Origin: Calvatia gigantea
Taxonomy: Eukaryota > Basidiomycota > Agaricomycetes > Agaricales > Lycoperdaceae
DNA: 64,000 nt
Reading direction: 5' to 3'
Assembly: GCA_025093985.1 (NCBI GenBank)
Contig: JACAAK010000011.1
Location: 744,001 to 808,000 of the forward strand
The translations under genes were made by a program, and so were the position numbers. Positions 37,191 to 47,448 of the stretch are shown here, in pieces (the first letter of the stretch is position 1; the number at the start of each line of letters is the position of its first letter). Below the pieces are notes generated by a model, which did no database searches, was not told the DNA's origin, and was given only the letters and a program-made list of their open reading frames with translations.

Positions 37191-38423
37191 CTAAATGTCA
37201 CGAACCCAAAACGAACAATCGACTCCCCGCTGATCCAATTGTGTTGGCTGATTGTCGGCGTTAAACTGCATCCACCGCTCATGCCCACCAACTCCGCAAA
37301 ATTGAAATCCCACATTTGCCTGCTCTAAGACGGGAAAACTACGGGCTAGGTAGTTGTCCAGCTCTCCCCATAGCTGTTTCATTTTGTCGGTGAGACCGTC
37401 TGGTAATTCGGGTTCGTGTGGGAATATCACCTGATATGTGATGTCGAGTGATTTGAGAGTAGTAGAGTTAATTAGGTTGGAAAGCAAGGGAGTAATCCAA
37501 TCACGTAGTGCACAATAGATCTCGTGTGGGCTGAGAGGGTTTTTTATGGAGAGGTGGGTTTCCACGGTCCAAACATTTTGGAGCGAATGGAGCTCGGGGG
37601 CGGCAAATGTGTGACCAATGATTGCGTCTACGGGAACCACTTTAGCCTGGTGCTAACCGTCGTAAACTGATAGTGCCTTACTTGGTCGTTCATCCTGTAC
37701 CCTGAGCTCCCGGATGTTCGACTCATCAAGGAACTTTAGAAAAGATCCAATCACCTCCAGATTCCTCCCCGACTCAAATTGATCGTCCTCGATGCAGGTA
37801 ATAGAAAGGGACTCGAGACTCCGCAGTACGGTGCGAAATTCCGGTTGGTCTTCAGCGTACTCCATAAACGCTACAATCTTCCGTTGCCCTACTAGAGACA
37901 GAGCTACGAGCTCCTGAAAGCGAGCAGGCGGCTGAGCGACCTCACACAAAGTGACGTCCCCGGCGAACGTGAGGTGCAGCTGTGACCCACAAAACCCCCG
38001 AAGTAAGTCCAGCGGGAAGTTGCGCGAGGCGACGATCTCCAGCTCCTCCAAAGACATAAGGCTGATCAATCGGATCAGAACCTGGCGTTGATTATCGGGG
38101 AGAAGGTTCCAGTCTAGGGTGTCCCAGGATATACGCAGCGTTTCCAGAGAAGATAGGGATGCAAGGAATGTGGGGAGTAAAGGGTGCATGTAGGGAGAAT
38201 CCTCTTCGCCCGCGACGAGGGAAAGTTCTCTGGTGCATCGTTGGCCCCCCTGGCATGCGTTGCATTGAGGCGTTAACGCTCGTTCCCAACGCGGGTCTGA
38301 CGGGCATATTGTCAGGCTTCGACAATCGGATATCAGGTCAGTCGAACTGATGGCGCCTTTGCGGCTGTGGTCAACAGAAGACATAGGAACGCAGGCGAGA
38401 TGAGCGCAGAGAGGAATTTTCAT
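37191..38423 (-). pseudogene. Leucine-rich F-box-family paralogue with in-frame stop
   Basis: Seen: a continuous frame of 411 codons broken only by TAG at 37653-37655 (codon 257), after SKALSVYDG. The frame resumes directly with HQAKVVPVDAIIGHTF and runs to the natural stop after CSFWVRDI. The upstream part shares FLASLSSLETLRISWDTLDW and LEELEIVASRNFPLDLLRGF with its neighbours. The part after the stop keeps LRDWITPLLSNL, similar to the LRKWLFPLLSNL of the 35159-36334 product. No intron ends flank the stop. It is therefore a young pseudogene, a truncated 256-residue protein, a base error or, least likely, stop readthrough. No F-box is visible at its N-terminus. Confidence 0.7.
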
Positions 38424-39396
38424 CTTTCCATATTATGCAAGGCATTGATATAGGAATTTCATTGTATGTCCCATGCCAAACGCGAACCCGAGCCCCCCGT
38501 GGTTTCAAAGTTTGTTGAAAGTTCAGTCGCTAATCCGAGACTTCTTTGTGCGTCATAAATCAAGTATTTGCGACTCGGAGAGGTAAACTGAGCAGTTCTG
38601 GCGCTAATTATACCCCTTCTACTGTTGTACGCCGCCTTCTGCTTTCGTGTTGGGTTTTCCCATGGGTAAAGCCTATGTTACGCTAACTATTCATTTAAAT
38701 GGCCTTCGTACGGTGGGGCAATCACGTCCTGGATAAAAAGTCACCCAGGCCACGATTTATAAACCGGCGAGAAGTAGTAGGATTGAGGGTCCAGCCCGGT
38801 GTAAAATGAGAAGGAACCCTGCGCTGTCGTTTCCCAAACCCCAAAGCCTCGGATCTAGCACTACAGGAGGTTAACATGGAGCAAGCGTCGGGCCTTGTGT
38901 GCCGCGTCCGATACGGAACCTTATTATGCAACCGGGAGGCTGTGGGAGGGTAGTTCGGATGGCAGGTGATAGGTGTGGGCAACATTCGCATCAGGTTGAC
39001 CAATTTAAACTTTCCAAAGACGGTGGGGGATGCAATGGCCCAATGATTTATCTTGAGATGACGTCAGATTCCGTTCGGGAAACTCAGCAACTCGACAACC
39101 AGCGACCGACCAACAGGAACGCCTCTCTCACGGTTCGGGACAGGTGTCATGTTGCGCAAAGGATTTGCATTTTGCAAACGAGAAAATACCACTACAAATA
39201 CACTACGTATGCGGCGACCCGGGGATCATGTTGAAATGTCCCGCCCAGGCAAATCCCAAGTTTTTAGATGTTAAATCTAGTAGGAAGGTAAAGTGCAAAA
39301 GATCAAAGAAAAAGTAATCCGAGGGACCAGCCTGGCATCACCGCTCAGCCACAACCTGCCGCTCGAGGACCGAAGCGCCACTGTCAAGGTGCCTGC
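38424..39396. other. Intergenic, no gene recognised
   Basis: About 1 kb holding the promoter of the leucine-rich gene at its left and the 3' region of SHMT at its right. Nothing else is supportable. Confidence 0.45.
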
Positions 39397-41297
39397 TTAG
39401 AACTCCTCATGGAGTCCAGCAGGTTTTTGCAAGTTTGCGGTGTCGACTCCGGGCAAAGGCCACTTGCTGGCGAAGGCGCGAACCTCATCGCGGAGTTGCT
39501 TCACTTGAGCAAAGCCCTGCTTACCGTCTTCCTGTTTGGTAGCAACACGGACGAAGTCTTTAAGGAGCTTCGACCCGGCCTCTTTCTGGAGGACCAAGGA
39601 GAGCTGAACAGCACGATGGAGGAAATCAGCGACGACCTTGATATCCGCTTCCTTCATGTCACGCGAGGTCAAAGCGGAAGTTCCGAGACGGATACCACCA
39701 GGGACCTGGGCGGAGGCGTCGCCAGAAACGGCATTTTCTAAAGAGACAGTCTCAAACGATAGATCTTCATTGAGCCAGATTCACGCTCACTGTTAATGGT
39801 AATGCCCATAAGGTCACAAATCTTCTCGACCTTACTGCCAGTCAAGCCGAGAGGCCTGAGGTCCCAGAGAACGAGATGGTTCTCAGTACCACCAGTCTGG
39901 AGCTTATAACCATGACCAACAAGGCTGTCGGCCAGGGTCCTGGCATTGGCAATGACTTGCTTGGCATACGCCTTCCACTCAGGCCGTGAAACCTGAAGAA
40001 GAGCAGTGGCAATGGCAGCGATGGTCTAGAAAAAGAACGATTAGTTTCAAAATAACAACGAAGACAGTTCAGCTTTACATTGTTGTGGGGACCACCTTGG
40101 CAAGCGGGGAAAACGGCATCGTTGACACGCTTCTCGAGGTCGGGAGCATTGGGATGGTCCTTCCTAAAGAAGATGAGACCAGCACGAGGACCACGGAGAG
40201 TCTTGTGGGTGGTAGTGGTGACAACATCACAGTAATCGAACGGGTTGTTCAACTCCTGTGCAGCGATGAGCCCGGAGGTGTGGGCAATATCAGCCATGAG
40301 CCAGGCGCCCTCCTTATCCACAATTTCGCGGAGTTTGGCGTACTCCCAGTCACGAGGATAAGCTGATGCGCCACAGATGATGAGGCGGGGTTTGAAGACT
40401 TTGGCCTGACTGGCGAGACCGGCGTAATCAATGAGGTTGGTGTCCGGGGTGATTGCGTAGGGGAAGGACTGGAAGTAGATAGACGAGGCAGTCATCTTTT
40501 TCTTGGCAGTCTAATTACAGCATATGACATTCAGCATTCGACAGACCCAGGGCTCAACGGAGTGGACGCACATAATAACCGTGGGTAAGGTGTCCACCAT
40601 CAGGGAGACCAAGCCCCATAAGACGATCTTGGGGCTGAACAAGAGCAGTCAGGGCCGCGAAGCTGGACCATGGTTAGTCGTATGAAAGCACCAGAGACAG
40701 TTGACACGAACTTGGCGGTCTGGGTGTTGGGGATCAGCACAGGTGTACGGGAATATTTCGAACCGACTTACGCTACCAGAATAGGGCTGGACATTGACGC
40801 CCCACTTTGCGGGGTCAAGGTTGAACGCGGTGAGAGCACGTTTCCGGCAGAGAACCTCAAGTTCATCAATATATTCGTTACCGCCATAGTAACGAGCGTT
40901 TGGGAGACCCTCGGAGTACTTGTTGGTGAGGATGGAGCCGTTAGCCTCCATAGTGGCACGACTGGTCAAGTTCTATTTCGAGTGAGCGTCAAAATGCGGA
41001 AGGGATGGAACCAGCACACCTCGGAAGCAATGAGCTCGAGACCGGTGAACTGCCTCCATGTCTCCTTATCGATGATATTCTTCACTTCCGGATCGATCTC
41101 TGCAAGAGGCGCGTACAGAACCTTGTTCTGAAGTGTGGGCAGCCTTATGAGAACAGGATGGGTGAAATCGGAACAAGAAGACTTACAAACTCTGGGGTGG
41201 TTGCTGTTGCCATTTTCCTTAGGGCGACGCGAGAGACAGGAAAGGACCTTTGCGTGATGGAAGTCTGAATTAAAGGCCTTGTCAGAAATCGCAACAT
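39397..41297 (-). CDS. SHM: Serine hydroxymethyltransferase
   Basis: Role: converts serine and tetrahydrofolate to glycine and methylene-tetrahydrofolate, using pyridoxal phosphate. Seen: eight exons, 41187-41297, 41020-41127, 40772-40972, 40712-40719 (8 nt), 40572-40662, 40079-40510, 39791-40025 and 39397-39737, give 508 residues with no frame break. Family motifs in order: [37 protein letters not shown] (made by the 8-nt exon), [28 protein letters not shown], the lysine loop [16 protein letters not shown] with Lys276, CQGGPHNN and [20 protein letters not shown]. The first ~28 residues ([20 protein letters not shown]) are basic and amphipathic, as in mitochondrial presequences. A second ATG at 41211-41213 would give a cytosolic form. 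I preferred the ATG at 41295-41297 over one at 41346-41348 because a TATA-like element lies at 41363-41368. Confidence 0.97.
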
Positions 41298-42633
41298 GGC
41301 AAAAACGCCCAAAGTTGTTAAAAGAGAGTCGGATAAAACCGAATCCATCGATCAGCGATCGGCTTATAACCCCCGACAACAACCCCCCTGAATCGACCCT
41401 GTCTATTCTTACACCACTCAAAAAGTTATACCGCTGCGAGTCCGTATTCCACGGTGCTGAGCAAGAATAATCTCGTCGGAGATACCGCAGGACAACCATT
41501 ATTCGTCCACCAGCAGACAATCATTTTTTTATCTCATTTTGTTCGATCGGGTGGCATCACGAATCATTACATTTGGGGTTTCATGGTCGGTCATCATCAG
41601 AATGCAGGATGCCTCCACCCTGAGATCCGAGCGTCTCCGGCGGGCATATCAAAGACCAGTCGGAAAAAACTACCAGCACGCGAAAGGAGAAGTATAGAAT
41701 CTAGAAGTGTGATTTACTGGTCATCACGCCTCTCAGTGCCTATCCAAATTGATGGAATCTATCATACGGTGTCGCGCAGCTGATCCTGGTCGGAACGTGT
41801 TAACATCCAGAGTTATGGGGTGGTGTGGACTCCGGAGTTCTCTGGATTCACCCTTCTAGTCAGTGGTGTCGCCATCATATGACCCCGGAATCGCTTTACC
41901 CCACAAAATCACATCCTGGTATCGCCAACTATTGAGGAATTGAGACATACCGCAGCGACCTCAACCACGTAACCAGAGCTAACCTTGGGGTATTTTCTTA
42001 GCCCACGTTCTGACTTCGCAGGTGCAACCAAGAGGCCGGTCGGGTGGACTATCACATTAGGCTACCTTTTGTCTGCAGCGTCCATCCGACCCTTCACTGG
42101 AACCCGCGGGAAGCATGATGAGGGAATGTTTCTGGATGTGCTGGGCCACAAGGGGGCCCAGAGGCCACGGGGCACCTCATCAGGCAACGCATGATTCATC
42201 CTGGGGGGTGAAGTGAGTAGTGAAGCATTACGATCGGAAGCTGCGTATCATCCGAGTATTGTACGAAAGATGGGGGGAGTCGAGTAGCAATACCATGCGG
42301 AAGAACTTAAATGTAACCTCCCCCATTAGTGTGCAGCTTTATATCCCCCTCCGTACTTTGAGGATATGTTTTGAACCCTGTCAACGCTAGCCTACCCCTT
42401 ATGAGATTAACATCATATTTCAAGTTAGCTTAGCCAGTTCGGACCCATCAGGTTGATACCACATCACAACAGGATCCATATATCCGTGTTGGCATCAGTT
42501 GTGAGTAGAGTTAATGCATTTGGGCCTCCCAGAGGGCCATGTTTATTACTTAAATATGCTACATTAGAAAGTGTGTATGTGCGTGTGTAGGGACGATATG
42601 CTACAATAGATGATTCCTGGAATCTCATTCAGC
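41298..42633. other. Intergenic, no gene recognised
   Basis: About 1.3 kb between the SHMT 5' end and the chitinase 3' end. Open frames at 41454-41783 and 41985-42194 (+) show no recognisable features. Confidence 0.45.
41363..41368 (-). promoter_or_regulatory. TATA-like element upstream of SHMT
   Basis: TATAAG on the minus strand, about 66 bases upstream of the chosen ATG at 41297. A more upstream in-frame ATG at 41346-41348 would lie only ~15 bases from it, which argues against that start. Confidence 0.35.
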
Positions 42634-44320
42634 TCACATACTGGCGACGATAGCGTCAAGCAGCGAGTTGTCTTCAGCATCAGAGGCGATATGCCACATC
42701 GCAAAGCCTGCAAGGTCTTGTTCACGGATAAAGTTGCCTTTGGCCTCTGTTTTAACCATTAGTAAGTATAAAAAATCACCGAGAGTAATGTCTACGTACT
42801 GAAGCTGTTGGTGTCGTCATAGTTGATCAGGACCTTCGATGTCGGGTTGTAGATGTAGGCCTATAAAAGAATGGTTAGCGGTGTTCTGGCGATAGGAAGG
42901 TGGAACACATACAGTCTGACTGCACTCGTCAAACTGGTGAAGGACACCGGCACCTGGGGTACCCTTGGAGTCGATGAATCCCCTCCCGACCAAATCACGG
43001 TAATCAAAGACACCACCAGGGCCAGAAGTGACACCACAGGCATCGGTGGTTTCTGGGAGATCATGTCAATCGGGAGGCAAACAAGAGGTTGATTTGAAGA
43101 CATACGAGTGTCAGCAGTTTCACCGGTACCAGCGGGAACATTGGTCTTGGAGAAGGTGGGGTATTGAGCAAGTTTCTTTGCATCACCATCGATAACGGAG
43201 CTATCAACGGTGTAGCTATGACCGTATGAAGGAACACCCAACAAGATCTGGTTGGCAGGGAACCCGGCAGTGGTCCAGGCTTTCACAGCAGAAGCACCAG
43301 AACCGAGCTGGTTTTGGGTAGGAGCGCATGAGTCTTGAAGCGGGGCGTTAGGCCCAGCACCAACGGTGGAATATGTTCCGTAGACATCATAAGCCATAAT
43401 TGCTATAATTGCGTAGGTTCAGTATTGATGAAGGTATTGGAGGTGGATAAAACGTACCAAGATGATTAAGGACTTTAGCGAAACCGGAAACGTCAGTGAG
43501 GGGGGCGCCGGATGGGCCATTGAATGGTGCTATGCCAACTGCAGCGGTCAGCTGGAAGTCTTTTCCGGTGGTTTTGCGGACCTCGGTCAGGAGTTCAAGG
43601 AAATTGGCGGTATCGTCGTCGGCAATGAGATTACAACCCAAGCCCTGCTTGTTGGGGTATTCCCAACTTGGAAAACGCGTCAGTATAAATAGCAACATTC
43701 GAGAGGCGGGATACAACTTACTCAAAATCGATACCATCGAGCTCAAAATTGTTTGCAAAGTTGACGAGCGTCTTCGCGAAAGCAGTCCTATTTTCAGGAC
43801 TTGCAACTGCCGATGAGAAGAATCTGGAACCAGTCCAGCCTCCAACTGAGATGAGTGCTTTGACCCCCTATTGATAGTGATGTTAGTCTCATAGAATAAA
43901 GACGGATACCCCAGGGGATAGAACCCACATGCGAATGAGCTTCAGAGACGAAACCCTTGAGAAGGTCTTCACTATCGGGGAATTCGAGTTTGTTAACATC
44001 GGGTGTAGTGAGTCTGAATAATGCGTGAATATAATTTAAAAATAGAAGTTCGCGGGGCATACGTACGCAAAAGCATAGGTCAAGGCCGAGTACTTCTCCC
44101 AAGGGACTTGGCTTGGGGGAAACTTGTCGCCGTACCATCCGGGATACCAACCAGTGGCCAACCTGGTACCAGTGGAATTGGTGTTAGGTGTAACAGTACC
44201 GGATGTATTGGTGGTGGCGGTGGTATTAGTATGAACGGGCGTGTTCTGGTTCTTTGGCCGCGAGCAAGGACGTCCAGTGGCCAAAGCGACAAGAGTGGTA
44301 AAAATGAGGAATGCTTTCAT
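42634..44320 (-). CDS. Secreted GH18 chitinase
   Basis: Role: hydrolyses chitin at internal bonds by substrate-assisted catalysis; acts outside the cell or in the wall. Seen: eight exons, 44067-44320, 43929-44013, 43722-43867, 43458-43666, 43106-43402, 42913-43052, 42800-42860 and 42634-42746, give 434 residues without a frame break. Residues 1-16 (MKAFLIFTTLVALATG) are a signal peptide. A short Thr/Asn linker with several N-T-T/S sites precedes the TIM barrel: GWYPGWYG, LISVGGW (118-124), the active-site motif DGIDFDWEYP with catalytic Glu164, AIMAYDVYG and GFAMWHIASD at the end. The DxxDxDxE motif is complete, with one Asp formed across an intron. No chitin-binding module or GPI signal is seen. 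It is transcribed away from the secreted gene at 45746. I used the second in-frame ATG (44320) because it starts the signal peptide. Confidence 0.95.
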
Positions 44321-44498
44321 TGTTGAGGTCGTCAAGAATCAATAATTTGTTGGATCAACAGGAAACGTTATTTGGGAATAGATGGGCGACCAGCGTAAGA
44401 AAAGTGACCAGCAAGGTAGATGAGGTAGGAGAAAGAGGAAGTCGGATGTCCAAAACAGGTTACGGTGGGAGGAGGAAAGACCGGGGAGCCATGGGTCG

Positions 44499-44506
44499 TT
44501 TATAAA
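44499..44506 (-). promoter_or_regulatory. TATA box of the chitinase gene
   Basis: The palindromic TTTATAAA lies about 180 bases upstream of the chitinase ATG, which fits a typical leader plus initiation spacing. Confidence 0.45.
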
Positions 44507-45579
44507 GAGGACTTGGACAAGAGTAATGACAAAACGTAATGGCTATTGTCCGCCCCTGTGTGTATGACGGGAAATATTAGCGTACGTAATTCTCAAAGTA
44601 GAACAATAGGTCGACGCGAGGTCGACGGTGAAGTGATTGCAAGGCTCACTCCCGTTGAGTTTCACACGATCTGATGAGTTCTTTGATGATGTAGATCCTC
44701 AACAAAATTCGGAGCTCCCTGAAGCTTGAAGTCATACGCCGTATCGTCAGAATTCATCCAACTCTCGAATAGGGTGTGTGACTGTGAACGATAAAATCGT
44801 GTCTCGACAATGCATTGAGCGTTCACTTTGGTCTCACCAACACCGTTTCGACGGGCATCAAGCACAACAATAAGGTCGGGCTTCCCGCTCCTCGAAAAGA
44901 CATGCGAATTGACCGAATGAATTTACCTGTCTTCGTTCATTTCCACCTCTTCAGTTTCTAAGCAACTTACAAGTAAGCCTTTGAAACTTGTGGGAGCCGC
45001 GCTCTCCCCGAAAACGAAACACTCTAATTAAACAGCTTGTACTCGGAATGCCTTGAAGTTTGTGAAGTACAGAAGAGCGGCCTTGTCCAGATGGTCCCCG
45101 CTTTGTTTCGACTTCGCCGAATTCGACGCGGTCATATGGAACATCTTTTATCGCATGCTTTCCATTTCACCAGGAAAAAATTCACACTTCTTTCGGACCT
45201 TTTCTGTAGACAAGGGGGCATCTGGCGTAGTCCTGCTTGTCAGGGTCTCCAAAATGCAGAATTCAGAGAAAAAAACGCTTTATAGCAACTCTCAAAGCTT
45301 TTTCAACGAGGTAGAATTTTACGCCTGTAATTTTTCCATGATACCCTTTATGTTGGCGATTCCCCATCTCTCTTTTCACGCACAGTGCCCACTACCCAGT
45401 GCCCACATGGCACAACCCTAAGTTTGGATATGATAGTTAGTGTGTTACGTAAGTAATGGAAGAACAATGGATGTGTCGTGATGGCGCCTGACAATGTCTG
45501 TTGCTGAACGCGGACAATGAAGCGCTTAGCTGGCCACAATGCGAATCCAGGTGCACCTACTCTTATTGTCAGAGGCCGA

Positions 45580-45587
45580 TATATAAA
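45580..45587 (+). promoter_or_regulatory. TATA box of the secreted cysteine-motif gene
   Basis: TATATAAA lies about 160 bases upstream of the ATG at 45746. Confidence 0.5.
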
Positions 45588-45745
45588 TGCTGTGATGGTC
45601 GTTATCCTCCTCATCCTTGCTGCCATCTCCTTTTTCCTTTTCTTTGCTTCCTTGCTTATTCGACCACTACGGGCCAGGTGCCTCAACGGTTTTACGATCT
45701 CCTCCAAACGACAGACCAATCCTGCAACTTCATTCTCTTATCGAA

Positions 45746-47298
45746 ATGTACAAAAACACCTTTATTTTATTCTCACTGCTTGCTGTGTTTGCTCCGGTCA
45801 ACTCTGCGCCTCTTCTTGCTCGACACGAAGGACATGATGATGCTCCTGCCCCCGGTTCCGGCTTTGTAAAGCAGAACGGGCTTGATGCCCAGAAGCAGAA
45901 CGATCAATTTGCGACCATGAAAGCCACGGACTCCTGTCAGGGTATGCCATCCTCTCATTTTCTTTCCAAAGTGTCCTCACATGTCCGCAGATGGGAGCAA
46001 TGCTTGTATCGATGGCGGGTTCTCCTCATGCGTGAACGGAAAATGGATCGTGCAACCATGCTCTTCTGGTACCAAGTGTTTTGCTCTTCCACTTGTCAAC
46101 AAGCCCGGTATTAGTATTGTTTGTGATACTGAATCCGACGCCGCGGCTCGCATTGCTACCGCCATCGGTACTAGTGCTGGTGGTGGCCTTTCAAGCTCGA
46201 GCCTTCCCGCTCCTTCCAGTGCCGCACCTGCGCCTCCTGCTTCTTCCTCTTTACCGGCACCCAACCCTGCACCCCAGACAGACGGCTCTGGTGACGGATG
46301 TGATGACGAGCCAGACGGCATTACTGGTGACGATGGTCCCAATGACGGAACCTCTGATCCTCAGCCCAAGACTGGCGATAACATACCCAACAAATCCGAT
46401 TGCGCAGATGACGATGAACTCCCTGAGCCTGTTTCTTCTGCTGTCTCTTCTTCTGCAGCTGCGGCACCCACCCTTGGTAACCAAAACCCTCCTCCCTCCT
46501 TGACTCCGACACTGAGTGCCGCTCAACAGCAACCAGCCCCTACTAGCTCTTCCGCTCAGAGTGGTGGTTACCGATACCGTCGCCAAGCCTTCGACCTCGT
46601 TCCTCCTGCGAGTTCCCTTGCCCCATCCTCCAGTGTCGCTTCGGCGGTATCTTCGGTGGTTTTCTCAACTCCCTCCCCTACATTCTCCCCTGCTATAACT
46701 TCCTCTGCTTCCTTCTCCTCTACCACAACCTTCCTCTACTCTCGTCACCTCCATTGCCGCTCCCGCCCCCTCCTCGGTTGCTTCTGATACCCCCGTCACA
46801 CTTGTCTCCAACCTTAGTTCTGCTCCCGCCAGCACCGTTGTTGCTGCTGCGTCTGGAGTCGCCACCGTCACTATTACTGTCACCACAACATCTGTCTCAA
46901 CCAAACTGCTCCTCGGCACAAACTGTATCCCAACGACAGTTCTTGCCACTGGAACGAGCTCTCCCTCGTCCGTCGCCTCTCCTGCCATCACTTCCGCGGC
47001 CTCTGCTACCTTCACCCTCACCCCTGCTCAATCCACTAACACCAACCAACCGGTCTCGAGCATCTTGCCTTCCTTGAGCTCTAGCGCAGCAGTATCGGGT
47101 AGTGGTGGTTTCCCATTCCCCTCTCTATCTTCTGGTTCTTCTGCCCTCCCCACCTCGACCGGAACAACGACAAGCCCCAGCGTAAGCTTCCGTTTCCCTC
47201 CCACGACTTTCACACCTACCCCCGTTCCGACTCCGACAGCGCCTGTTAGCTTTCCTCCCGAGTTCTCTTTTGAACTGACCGCGACTATTTCTGCTTAG
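45746..47298 (+). CDS. Secreted Cys-motif protein with Ser/Thr/Pro-rich stalk, CBM19-like (one frame break)
   Basis: Seen: exon 1 is 45746-45941 and exon 2 is 45991-47298; with one base dropped between about 46600 and 46745 the product is ~500 residues. Residues 1-20 (MYKNTFILFSLLAVFAPVNS) are a signal peptide. A compact module follows with six cysteines at 64, 71, 79, 89, 95 and 110, reading CIDGGFSSCVNGKW, PCSSGTKCFALP and ISIVC. The spacing C-x7-C-NG-x-W...C-x2-GT-x-C resembles the CBM19 chitin-binding module of yeast chitinase. The remaining ~390 residues are Ser/Thr/Pro/Ala-rich, likely O-glycosylated, with an acidic patch near residue 160. A GPI signal is not evident at the C-terminus. 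Its divergent partner is a chitinase, which supports a chitin-related wall role. Function is inferred; the CBM19 link is by pattern only. Confidence 0.75.
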
Positions 47299-47448
47299 AG
47301 GTGCACGTTTGTATTTTTTTAGAGGACTTTAACCGATCTCCATTCTGTATTATAATATGTTGGATTTTTGCGCTTGTATGAATAACACGTTGTCTAATGC
47401 ACCATGGCCGGATATAAAGACTGTTCGTAGATCGAAAAAAGTAAACGG

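Larger units (their letters stand above)
44321..45745. other. Divergent promoter region of two secreted-protein genes
   Basis: About 1.4 kb upstream of both the chitinase (-) and the cysteine-motif protein (+). TATA-like elements occur on each side, at 44499-44506 and 45580-45587. A 67-codon open frame at 44662-44865 (-) has no recognisable features. Confidence 0.5.

Noticed and set aside
41346..41348. More upstream in-frame ATG for SHMT
   Set aside because: It lies only ~15 bases from a TATA-like element, and the added residues spoil the presequence-like N-terminus.
44662..44865. 67-codon open frame (-) between chitinase and the secreted gene
   Set aside because: No signal, domain or conserved feature; lies in a promoter region.
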